From: Candidatus Gallimonas caecicola
Lineage (GTDB): Bacteria > Bacillota > Clostridia > Christensenellales > Borkfalkiaceae
Reading direction: 5' to 3'
NCBI GenBank assembly: GCA_904394195.1
Contig: CAJFNH010000093.1
Location: 1 to 5,391, forward strand
Length of the DNA stretch: 5,391 nt
Numbering within the stretch: position 1 is the first letter of the stretch; every line of letters begins with the position of its first letter. Position numbers and translations under genes: made by a program. Below, one piece after another: positions 1 to 5,391 of the stretch. The notes under the pieces were generated by a model. It worked only from the letters and a program-made list of their open reading frames with translations. It ran no database searches and was not told the DNA's origin.

Positions 1-704
1 GCTTTCTTTTGTCCGAGGAGACGGTCTTTGCGCTCGTCAACGCGCTGTATCTCAAGGACGTCTGGAACGGGTACGGCGACGATCTGCCCACGGCGGGCGA
101 CTATGTGTTCAACGACCGCTACGGGAACGGCGTGACCCTTCCCTTCCTGCGCGGCTACCATGAAGCGGGCAGGGCGTACGAGGGCGCGACGTTCACCTCC
201 TTCCACGCCGACACCTTTGCGGGCTACAAGATCAAGTTCCTTCTTCCCAAGGAGGGCTATACGGTGGACGACGTGATGACGGCAGAAGCCCTCTCCGAGC
301 TTGCCGCCGTCACCGACTACGCCGCCGTAGACGAGGAAAACCGCATCCGCTATTACACGCGCTGCCTCTTCCCCGCCTTTTCGGCAAGTTGCGACGCGGA
401 CGCGACGGCAGTCCTTGCCGAAACGTTCGGCGTCACCGACCTGTTCTCCCCCGCGCAAAGCGACCTCACCGCGCTGACCGATGAGGGAGCGTACTGCACA
501 GGCGTCAGGCACGTTGCAACGCTCACCGTCGACGAGAAAGGCATCGAGGGCGCGGCGGCGACCGTTCTGCCTGCGGCGGGCGACCCCGGACCGGACGAGT
601 ATGAGGAAGTCTACCTCGACTTCATCGTTGACCGGGCGTTCGGCTTCCTTCTGTGCGACCGCTACGATACCGTACTGTTCGCGGGCGCGATCGGCGCGCT
701 TTGA
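1..704 (+). CDS. Serpin family protease inhibitor, C-terminal part (5' truncated by window edge)
   Basis: Serpins trap a target protease through a cleavable reactive-centre loop. About 233 codons are visible (first full codon at 3-5) of a family usually 370-420 residues long, so the N-terminus and any signal peptide are off-window. Numbering from the codon at 9-11: LVNALYLKDVW (9-19) matches the conserved serpin strand/shutter segment. KIKFLLPKEG (74-83) matches the usual ILPKE block. GVTDLFSPAQSDLTALTDEG (141-160) matches the conserved helix and loop before the hinge. H168 matches the shutter histidine. VDEKGIEGAAAT (174-185) is the hinge, and FIVDRAFGFLLCD (205-217) with VLFAGAIGAL (222-231) is the typical C-terminal strand pair. 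The hinge has the small residues of inhibitory serpins, but the usual Thr/Ser after the Gly is Ile179. The loop is acidic and longer than in alpha-1-antitrypsin. Four cysteines are present (119, 128, 163, 216). Family assignment is firm; target and inhibitory activity are unknown. Confidence 0.93.
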   Translation, partial: FLLSEETVFALVNALYLKDVWNGYGDDLPTAGDYVFNDRYGNGVTLPFLRGYHEAGRAYEGATFTSFHADTFAGYKIKFLLPKEGYTVDDVMTAEALSELAAVTDYAAVDEENRIRYYTRCLFPAFSASCDADATAVLAETFGVTDLFSPAQSDLTALTDEGAYCTGVRHVATLTVDEKGIEGAAATVLPAAGDPGPDEYEEVYLDFIVDRAFGFLLCDRYDTVLFAGAIGAL

Positions 705-713
705 CGATACAAT

Positions 714-744
714 AAAAGGGACCCCGCCGCGGGTCCCCTTTTTT
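714..744. terminator. Bidirectional intrinsic terminator between convergent serpin and arabinofuranosidase genes
   Basis: A perfect 7-bp stem, GGGACCC (718-724) with GGGTCCC (731-737), closes a 6-base loop. On the plus strand it is followed by C and six T (739-744), ending the serpin transcript. On the minus strand it is followed by TTTTATT, so it can also end the arabinofuranosidase transcript. The T tract overlaps the arabinofuranosidase stop codon (TAA at 745-743). It occupies nearly the whole gap between the genes. Confidence 0.85.
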
Positions 745-2671
745 ATTTGCGGAACACGAGCACCGAGAAGCTGTAGGGCGGCAGCTCCACCGTCCTTGCC
801 GCCGTGGGCGCCACTTCAACGGGAACGAGCTTTTGCGGCTGCGCCGCCGTATTGCAGTCGGCAAGTTCCCCCTTCATCTGCACCACGCGCAGCATCTCGC
901 CGAAGTCGAAGTCCGCCTCCACGTCCGCCGTGACCGGCTGCGCCGTGGCATTGACCACTTTGACATAGGTGAGATCGCCCGAGGAGGTCGCCGAGGCGTA
1001 GGTGCCCGCCCCATCCGTCACGGTCGGATAGGAGACTTCCCCCGTCAGCAAGGAATACATCCTTTGCACATGGTAATTTGCCGAGCCGAACGCCTGTTTT
1101 GCGTCGAACCAGATGAGGTCGGGGCTCCACTGCGCATATCCGATGCGCGCGAAGAGCGGAGCGTACGACTTCATGACCACGACGTCCGCATTGCGCTCCA
1201 TGCCCGTCATGAACGCCGCTTCGGCAAGGGCGCCCTCCCAGACGTTCGCCTCCGGCGAGAGCCTGGCCGCCGCCCCCTCGACATGCGCCGCATATTCGCC
1301 CGCATAAACCTTACCTGCACGGGGATATTTGTCATACATATCCGTATGCTCATACAGCCACTGCGGCGGGACATAGAAGTGCTCGTCCGAGGCATACACG
1401 AAGGCTTCGTCCTTTTCCAGTTGCTTGAGCGTCCATGCCCAAGCCTGGCGGTTGCGGGGCGTGCCGACGTCCGGCCCCACCGTGCCGATGACTTTGATCT
1501 CGGGATATTTTTCCCGCACACGGGCGGAGAACAGCTCAAAGCGGCGGTAAAAATCACTTTCCTCCGTCTGCCACTGCTCGTTGCCCAGCCCCAGATATTC
1601 CAGACCGAAGGGCTCGGGGTGCCCCATTTCGGCGCGCACCCTGCCCCAGACGGTATCTCTGCCGCCGTTGGCGAATTCCACCACGTCGAGCGCTTCCTGA
1701 ATATATGTCTCCAGTTCGGGATCGTCCACGCCGACCGCCTCCTTCGACATGTACTGGCAGGCGAGCCCCAACCCCACGACGGGGAGCGGCTTGGCATTCA
1801 GGTATTCGCACAGCAGGAAGTACTCGTAGTAGCCCACGCCCAGCGTCTGCCCGTAATGGGAGAAGGGCGAGCGGAAATCGCCCTCTTCCGTTGCGCCGTG
1901 CACCGCCCAGCGGTTCCAGTTGTGCCGCCTGCGCTCCGTCTGTCCCACGGACAGCTTCCACTGATAGCGGTTTGCGAGCGTGTTCCCCTCGACCACGCAA
2001 CCGCCCGGAAAACGGACAAAGCCGGGGCGCAGCTCCTTGAGCAGCTTTGCAAGGTCGCGGCGGAACACGCCGAAAACGGCATCCTCGGGCATGAGGGAAA
2101 AGTTATCGATGTGCACCGCGCCCGCTTTATCCAGGGTAAAACGGAACTGCGCGCCCTCGCACGCCTCCTTTGCGCGCACACGAAAAGCGTACCTGTGCCA
2201 CTTTCCGTCCGCGCGGGGCTTGCATTTCACTTCAAAAATCATTCCCCCGCGCGCATAGACGCCTGCCCGCACGGTGCCGCGGTAGTCATACGAGCGCACC
2301 CAGAACGAAAGGCGGAGCGTTTCGCCCTTTTTCAGAAAAACGCCGTCGTACGCCTTGTTCGCCACGCCGCAGCCCTCCCTCTGCGTGACAACGCGCAGGT
2401 AGTGCGGGTTTTCCACATAGAGCGGACGGTCATCCTTGACCTTGAGCGCGACGGGCGCGCCCGCGGGATACACCTCCCACGCATAGCTGCCGTCATTCAC
2501 GACCGTATAATTGCCGATGCTGCCGTGCGCGTCTTTCGCTTCAAAGTTACGGTTTTCAAGCAACTCGGCATACAGCCCGCCGTCCAGCGCGTAATTGATG
2601 TCTTCAAAAAATATCCCCATGCTTCCCTGTTGAACGGGAACGCCGTTTTCTTTAGAAATGGTGATCTTCAT
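743..2671 (-). CDS. Alpha-L-arabinofuranosidase, glycoside hydrolase family GH51, eukaryote-like subtype
   Basis: This 642-residue enzyme should remove terminal alpha-L-arabinofuranosyl units from arabinan or arabinoxylan fragments by the retaining GH51 mechanism. With Met at 2671, FFEDINYALDGGLYAEL (21-37) opens the fold. A jelly-roll, carbohydrate-binding-like segment spans about 52-193. The TIM barrel follows with RFPGGC (220-225), GLGNEQW (361-367; E365 the expected acid/base) and VYAGEYAAH (455-463; E459 the expected nucleophile). Further family blocks are ERNADVVVMKSYAPLF (492-507) and QWSPDLIWFD (514-523), and a beta-sandwich runs to the end. The order and the PGGC-VEG, EYAA and SYAPLF blocks resemble plant and animal GH51 enzymes more than the roughly 500-residue Bacillus AbfA type. 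There is no signal peptide, so it is probably cytoplasmic and would need imported oligosaccharides. The start is chosen over an in-frame extension to 2725 because an AAGGAG lies 8 bases upstream and the family start matches. Substrate linkage cannot be read from sequence. Confidence 0.93.
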   Translation of the reverse strand: MKITISKENGVPVQQGSMGIFFEDINYALDGGLYAELLENRNFEAKDAHGSIGNYTVVNDGSYAWEVYPAGAPVALKVKDDRPLYVENPHYLRVVTQREGCGVANKAYDGVFLKKGETLRLSFWVRSYDYRGTVRAGVYARGGMIFEVKCKPRADGKWHRYAFRVRAKEACEGAQFRFTLDKAGAVHIDNFSLMPEDAVFGVFRRDLAKLLKELRPGFVRFPGGCVVEGNTLANRYQWKLSVGQTERRRHNWNRWAVHGATEEGDFRSPFSHYGQTLGVGYYEYFLLCEYLNAKPLPVVGLGLACQYMSKEAVGVDDPELETYIQEALDVVEFANGGRDTVWGRVRAEMGHPEPFGLEYLGLGNEQWQTEESDFYRRFELFSARVREKYPEIKVIGTVGPDVGTPRNRQAWAWTLKQLEKDEAFVYASDEHFYVPPQWLYEHTDMYDKYPRAGKVYAGEYAAHVEGAAARLSPEANVWEGALAEAAFMTGMERNADVVVMKSYAPLFARIGYAQWSPDLIWFDAKQAFGSANYHVQRMYSLLTGEVSYPTVTDGAGTYASATSSGDLTYVKVVNATAQPVTADVEADFDFGEMLRVVQMKGELADCNTAAQPQKLVPVEVAPTAARTVELPPYSFSVLVFRK

Positions 2672-2679
2672 ATTCCTTT

Positions 2680-2685
2680 CTCCTT
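2680..2685 (-). promoter_or_regulatory. Ribosome binding site of the arabinofuranosidase gene
   Basis: The minus strand reads AAGGAG followed by 8 bases and ATG (2671-2669). This fixes the start at 2671. The longer frame reaching 2725 would begin inside the -10/transcription start region and gives a non-family N-terminus. Confidence 0.8.
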
Positions 2686-2713
2686 CGCCCGAACAGGAAC
2701 GATCTTCTCCCCT

Positions 2714-2742
2714 ATTATAGCACAAAAATCTCCGCAGGAAAA
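2714..2742 (-). promoter_or_regulatory. Extended -10 promoter for the arabinofuranosidase gene
   Basis: The minus strand carries a perfect TATAAT (2719-2714) preceded by TGC (2722-2720), which makes an extended -10 element. With a 17-base spacer the -35 position is TTTTCC (2742-2737), a poor match to TTGACA, consistent with reliance on the extended -10. The expected start near 2707 leaves a leader of about 36 bases before ATG. The -35 position falls in the loop of the terminator described at 2724-2760. No clear operator palindrome was seen in the leader. Confidence 0.72.
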
Positions 2743-2760
2743 GCCCCCGCGGAGATTTTT
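2724..2760 (-). terminator. Intrinsic terminator downstream of the sensor kinase gene
   Basis: A perfect 12-bp inverted repeat, AAAAATCTCCGC (2724-2735) and GCGGAGATTTTT (2749-2760), closes a 13-base loop, 15 bases past the kinase stop codon. In the minus direction the GC-rich stem ends in TTTTT then G. The stem also ends in T residues on the plus strand, so it could stop antisense transcription. It separates the regulator/kinase operon from the arabinofuranosidase gene. Confidence 0.82.
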
Positions 2761-2775
2761 ATACAAAATTTGTCC

Positions 2776-4149
2776 TTAATCTTGCGTTACGTCGGCTGTA
2801 TTTTCGGAAAATACGATGCGGAAGGTGCTTCCTGCGCCCTCCTTGCTCTCCACCGTGAGCTGCCAGCCCTGCTTTTTGCACAGTTTTTTGACGACGGAAA
2901 GCCCGAGCCCGAACCCGCCGTTCTTGCCGTTGTGCGACTTGTCCACCGTGAAAAAGCGGTCGAAGATGCGTTCGAGATTTTCCTGCGCAATGCCGATGCC
3001 GGTGTCCGAAACGGTGAACTCCTGCTGCGTGAGAAGCACGGAGACGCTCCCCCCCTCGCGGTTGTAACGGATGGCGTTGCGGATGATGTTGCCGAAGATC
3101 TCCGTCACGCGCTCCTGCCGGCTCATGAGCAGCACGTTGTCCTTGATCTCCGAGAGCAGCACCACCTTCTTTTCGCGGAACTCGGGCGTGAGCGCCGCAA
3201 GCGTCTCGCGGGCGATATGGGACGCGTCCACCTCGTAGACGGGCAGATCCTCGCTGTCGATCTCGCTGTAATTGATGATGGAGGCGACCAGGCTCTGCAG
3301 ACGCTCGCTCTGCGTGAGCACCGTCTGTGCCGCGCGCTGCGCGCGCTCCTTATCCAGCCCGCCCGAAGCGAGCAGCTCTGCAAACCCGCGGATGGAGGTG
3401 AGCGGCGTATTCATTTCATGCGTGACATTTGCGATGAACTCATCCTTGGACTGCTGCGCGCGCACCACCTGTTCGCGCTCCTCCGCGATCTCGGCAACGC
3501 GCTCTTCCGCATCCTCGTTCATGCGGTTGATGAGCTGTGCGAAGGGAGTGAGTTCTGGCACCGACGGCTCCACCCGCTTCTTGCAGGCGGCGTCCTTTGC
3601 CAGCTGCTCGAGCGGTCGTAAAATAAAGCCCGTGGAGAGATAGGACAGAAGCAGACAGACGGCGGCGTCCGCGACCAGAAAGATGGCAACGGCGGGAAGC
3701 GCGTCAAGATAAATGCCCCACACCGACTGCGTGCGCTCGGCAATGCGCACAAGGTAACCGTCAAAGCGTTTGCAATAGTATAAAAAGGTATCGCCCAGCG
3801 TCTGCGACATGCGCGCGTCGAAGCCCTCGCCCGAAGCGATGGCATCACGCACCTCGGGGCGCATGGAACGCGACCCTTCGTCCACATCCTCCGAATCGGC
3901 GATAAACTCTCCTTCCGCTGTCAGAAAGGTGACGCGCGCGCCGCCCAACGCTTCGGAGAGCTCCCGCGCATACGCCGCATCCAGCTCGCCGGCAGTGCGC
4001 GTATCGTCGAACGCCGCCATATAGGCGCGCAGATAGCGCTGCGAATAAACTATGGTGCTGTTGTAATAGATCTCGGCGGAAATGACGGAAAAGACGATGA
4101 GCGCGATCGCCGTGATGGCAAACCCTACCCACATGATGCGTTTTTTCAT
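2776..4149 (-). CDS. PhoR-like membrane sensor histidine kinase
   Basis: This 457-residue kinase should autophosphorylate and pass phosphate to the response regulator encoded just upstream. A membrane segment lies at about 7-25, followed by an extracytoplasmic sensor domain of about 125 residues (26-150) and a second membrane segment (about 151-172). GFILRPLEQLA (174-184) starts a degenerate HAMP-like linker, and a charged coiled helix (about 205-235) leads to the H box FIANVTHEMNTPL (238-250; phospho-acceptor H244). The ATP-binding domain has an N box NIIRNA (354-359), G1 DTGIGI (382-387), F box RIFDRFF (394-400) and G2 GFGLGLSV (412-419). All key catalytic residues are present, so it should be active. 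No cytoplasmic PAS domain is evident, unlike many PhoR proteins. The start is supported by GGAGGAG (4160-4154) four bases before ATG. A hairpin directly upstream may limit its expression relative to the regulator. The phosphate role is inferred from the neighbours; the ligand is unknown. Confidence 0.92.
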   Translation of the reverse strand: MKKRIMWVGFAITAIALIVFSVISAEIYYNSTIVYSQRYLRAYMAAFDDTRTAGELDAAYARELSEALGGARVTFLTAEGEFIADSEDVDEGSRSMRPEVRDAIASGEGFDARMSQTLGDTFLYYCKRFDGYLVRIAERTQSVWGIYLDALPAVAIFLVADAAVCLLLSYLSTGFILRPLEQLAKDAACKKRVEPSVPELTPFAQLINRMNEDAEERVAEIAEEREQVVRAQQSKDEFIANVTHEMNTPLTSIRGFAELLASGGLDKERAQRAAQTVLTQSERLQSLVASIINYSEIDSEDLPVYEVDASHIARETLAALTPEFREKKVVLLSEIKDNVLLMSRQERVTEIFGNIIRNAIRYNREGGSVSVLLTQQEFTVSDTGIGIAQENLERIFDRFFTVDKSHNGKNGGFGLGLSVVKKLCKKQGWQLTVESKEGAGSTFRIVFSENTADVTQD

Positions 4150-4153
4150 AGCG

Positions 4154-4160
4154 CTCCTCC
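4154..4160 (-). promoter_or_regulatory. Ribosome binding site of the sensor kinase gene
   Basis: The minus strand reads GGAGGAG, then CGCT and the ATG at 4149-4147, a near-perfect Shine-Dalgarno match. It lies just downstream of the hairpin between regulator and kinase and outside its stem, so the site is not masked. Confidence 0.78.
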
Positions 4161-4171
4161 GGTCGTTCGGA

Positions 4172-4193
4172 AAAAGGGGCCGACGCCCCTTTT
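4172..4193 (-). terminator. Hairpin between regulator and kinase; probable attenuator or partial terminator
   Basis: A 9-bp perfect inverted repeat, AAAAGGGGC (4172-4180) and GCCCCTTTT (4185-4193), closes a 4-base loop. On the minus strand the GC stem is followed by TTTTT (4175-4171) and then CC, the form of an intrinsic terminator. It begins at the last base of the regulator stop codon (TGA at 4195-4193) and ends 22 bases before the kinase ATG. Because the kinase has no visible promoter of its own, partial read-through is the most likely arrangement. Confidence 0.72.
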
Positions 4194-4843
4194 CAGTCTG
4201 CTATAAATTTATACCCGACGCCGAACACCGTCTCAAAATTGAGTCCCAGCTTGCGCAGGCGGGCGATGTGATTGTCGAGCGTGCGCGTCTCGCCCCCGTC
4301 ATACCCCCACACGTCGGTGAGGATGGTCTCCCGCGGGAGCACCTTGCCCTCGTTGAGCATGAAGTATTTGAGCAGCTGGTATTCTTTATTGCTTAAATCA
4401 AGTTCCTTGCCGCGGTACTGTACCGTCATGTTCTCGCTGTTCATGACAAGCTGCCCCATGCGCAGCAGATTCGTCTTGTGAACGCGCCGCAGCGCCGCAT
4501 TGACGCGGGCGATAAGCTCGAGCACGCCGAAAGGCTTTGCGATGTAGTCATCCGCCCCCGCGTTGAGTCCTTTGACCTTGTCCGTCTCCTTGCCGAGCGC
4601 GGAGAGCATGATCACGCACAGCGCGGGAAAGCGCGCCTTGAGCCGTTCGAGCACTTCCAGACCGTTGCCGTCCGAGAGCATGATATCCAGAAGCACCACA
4701 TCGGGCAAGTGTTCCTCGATGGCGGCGGAGAACGCCTTCACGGTGGTAAAGGTGCGGCAGGAAATGCTGTGCATATCCAGCGTGCATTGTACGAGATCGC
4801 AAATGCTCTCGTCGTCTTCCAGTAAGTAGACCTGTTCGTTCAT
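4193..4843 (-). CDS. PhoB/OmpR-family response regulator
   Basis: This 216-residue DNA-binding regulator is the probable partner of the kinase encoded downstream. The receiver domain (about 3-115) has the acidic cluster E9-D10-D11, phospho-acceptor D53 in VVLLDIMLSDGNG, switch residue S81, aromatic Y100 and K103 in the YIAKPF motif. The C-terminal winged-helix domain (about 125-214) has LDLSNKEYQLLKYF (148-161), VLPRETILTDVWG (168-180) and the recognition-helix region RTLDNHIARLRKLG (187-200), ending with the GVGYKF hairpin (208-213). All signature residues are present. The start ATG lies 3 bases after the TAA of the preceding gene, and no Shine-Dalgarno sequence is visible, so translation probably depends on ribosomes finishing the upstream gene. 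Next to a PhoU-type domain it is most simply a phosphate-type regulator, though OmpR-family regulators cannot be assigned a signal from sequence alone. Confidence 0.94.
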   Translation of the reverse strand: MNEQVYLLEDDESICDLVQCTLDMHSISCRTFTTVKAFSAAIEEHLPDVVLLDIMLSDGNGLEVLERLKARFPALCVIMLSALGKETDKVKGLNAGADDYIAKPFGVLELIARVNAALRRVHKTNLLRMGQLVMNSENMTVQYRGKELDLSNKEYQLLKYFMLNEGKVLPRETILTDVWGYDGGETRTLDNHIARLRKLGLNFETVFGVGYKFIAD

Positions 4844-4846
4844 AAT

Positions 4847-5391
4847 TTATTCGATGGAGTGCGCAACATACGTCAGATGGTCCGCTGCGCGCTCAAGATT
4901 TCCCACAAGATTGATGAATACGCTTGAATTCTGCGGCTGGCACCTGCCCTCGTTCAGCCGCTTGATGTGCCGGTTGACGAGCGTACGGCGGTAATTGTCG
5001 ATCTCGTCCTCGATCTCGTCCACCTCTTTGAGCTTGGAAAAGTCCTTGTCGAGGAACGCCGCAAGCGACGCAGCGTAGAGCTTTCTGATCTTCTCATACA
5101 TTTCCTGCGTCATGCTCAAAAACTCGCCCGAGAACACGAGCCCGTCATTTTCATAATGGTCGGTATATTTGGTCACGTTATCGGCAAGCTCCCCGATGCG
5201 CACGATATCGTTGAGCACATAGTGCAGGCCGGAGATCGTCTTTTCATCCTCCATGACAAGGGAGGACGCCGAAAGTTTTACAAGGTATGCCACGGCGGCA
5301 CGGTTTGCGTCGGAGAGCTTTGCGTTGCGCTCCTGCACGTCCTTCTTGACAGACGTATCTTTTTTGATAAATGCCTCGAACGCCTCGGTCA
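4847..5391 (-). CDS. PhoU-type domain, probable C-terminus of a Na+/phosphate symporter (5' truncated by window edge)
   Basis: The frame stays open to the window edge, starting TEAFEAFIKKD, so the GTG at 5338-5336 is not the true start and about 180 residues are visible. The protein is all-helical with two PhoU-like repeats. Numbering from the codon at 5338: repeat 1 has DIVRIGELADNV (44-55), where the usual E-R-x-x-D metal motif is largely lost. Repeat 2 has RHIKRLNEGRC (123-133) and the intact NLERAADHLTYVA (147-159). The HIKRLNEG-then-NLER pattern and ending just after the second motif resemble the cytoplasmic C-terminal domain of PF02690-type Na+/Pi cotransporters in Clostridia. A free PhoU of the Pst system is the alternative, because the membrane part is off-window. 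It is 3 bases from the downstream regulator gene and probably shares its transcript, linking phosphate uptake to the two-component pair. The promoter is not in the window. Confidence 0.78.
   Translation of the reverse strand, partial: TEAFEAFIKKDTSVKKDVQERNAKLSDANRAAVAYLVKLSASSLVMEDEKTISGLHYVLNDIVRIGELADNVTKYTDHYENDGLVFSGEFLSMTQEMYEKIRKLYAASLAAFLDKDFSKLKEVDEIEDEIDNYRRTLVNRHIKRLNEGRCQPQNSSVFINLVGNLERAADHLTYVAHSIE

Noticed and set aside
481..933. Plus-strand frame overlapping the serpin end and running into the arabinofuranosidase 3' end.
   Set aside because: It is Arg/Pro/Ser-rich, typical of an out-of-frame read of GC-rich coding DNA, and it crosses the terminator hairpin.
2672..2725. An 18-residue in-frame N-terminal extension of the arabinofuranosidase.
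   Set aside because: It would start within the promoter region, lacks a ribosome binding site, gives a non-family peptide, and includes the good AAGGAG used for the ATG at 2671.
833..2779. A 648-codon open frame on the plus strand opposite the arabinofuranosidase gene.
   Set aside because: It is in exact codon register with the real gene, so it closes only where that gene uses TTA, CTA or TCA, codons rare in this GC-rich sequence. Its translation resembles no family I recognise, is rich in Arg and His, and has no ribosome binding site; the GH51 motifs are on the other strand.
2770..3621. A 283-codon open frame on the plus strand opposite the kinase gene.
   Set aside because: Same codon-register shadow effect. 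The minus strand has complete kinase H, N, G1, F and G2 motifs.
4847..5338. A complete 163-residue PhoU-like protein starting at the GTG at 5338.
   Set aside because: The frame continues to the window edge with PhoU-like sequence (TEAFEAFIKKD), and no ribosome binding site is evident before the GTG, so the gene is truncated by the window.
1..5391. Search for CRISPR repeats, tRNA or rRNA genes, insertion sequences, attachment sites and riboswitches.
   Set aside because: No regularly spaced repeats, tRNA-like cloverleaf, transposase or terminal inverted repeats were seen. Non-coding stretches total under 200 bases and are explained by terminators, a promoter and ribosome binding sites; no gap exceeds 110 bases.

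Overview
The window is G+C-rich with tight gene packing. It carries four protein genes and four supported intergenic signals. The protein types (a serpin, an intracellular family GH51 arabinofuranosidase, and a Na+/phosphate symporter-type PhoU domain followed by a PhoB/PhoR-type two-component pair) fit a carbohydrate-using, probably gut-associated member of the Clostridia (Bacillota). That placement is an inference from gene content and style. Nothing here fixes a genus.

Layout from left to right. Positions 1-704 (+) hold the C-terminal part of a serpin whose 5' end lies outside the window. It converges on an alpha-L-arabinofuranosidase gene at 743-2671 (-), and the 38-base gap between them is filled by a terminator hairpin usable from both sides. 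Upstream of the arabinofuranosidase, 2672-2775 packs a terminator for the preceding gene and an extended -10 promoter within about 50 bases. The rest of the minus strand reads, in transcription order: the C-terminal PhoU-type domain of a probable Na+/phosphate symporter (5391-4847, 5'-truncated), a PhoB/OmpR-family response regulator (4843-4193), and a PhoR-like membrane sensor kinase (4149-2776).

The minus-strand trio looks like one operon. The PhoU-type gene and the regulator are 3 bases apart, and the regulator has no visible ribosome binding site of its own. A strong terminator-like hairpin abuts the regulator stop codon and sits just before the kinase, so the regulator may be made in excess of the kinase. 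The likely theme is phosphate uptake and sensing, but the signal itself cannot be read from the sequence. The arabinofuranosidase appears to be a separate unit with its own promoter, acting in the cytoplasm on imported arabinose-containing oligosaccharides. The serpin is probably a protease inhibitor, but its export signal is outside the window.

I did not find a convincing undescribed system. The points most worth a second look are the hairpin between regulator and kinase, the overlapping terminator and promoter before the arabinofuranosidase, the atypical hinge and reactive loop of the serpin, and the degraded first metal motif in the PhoU domain.
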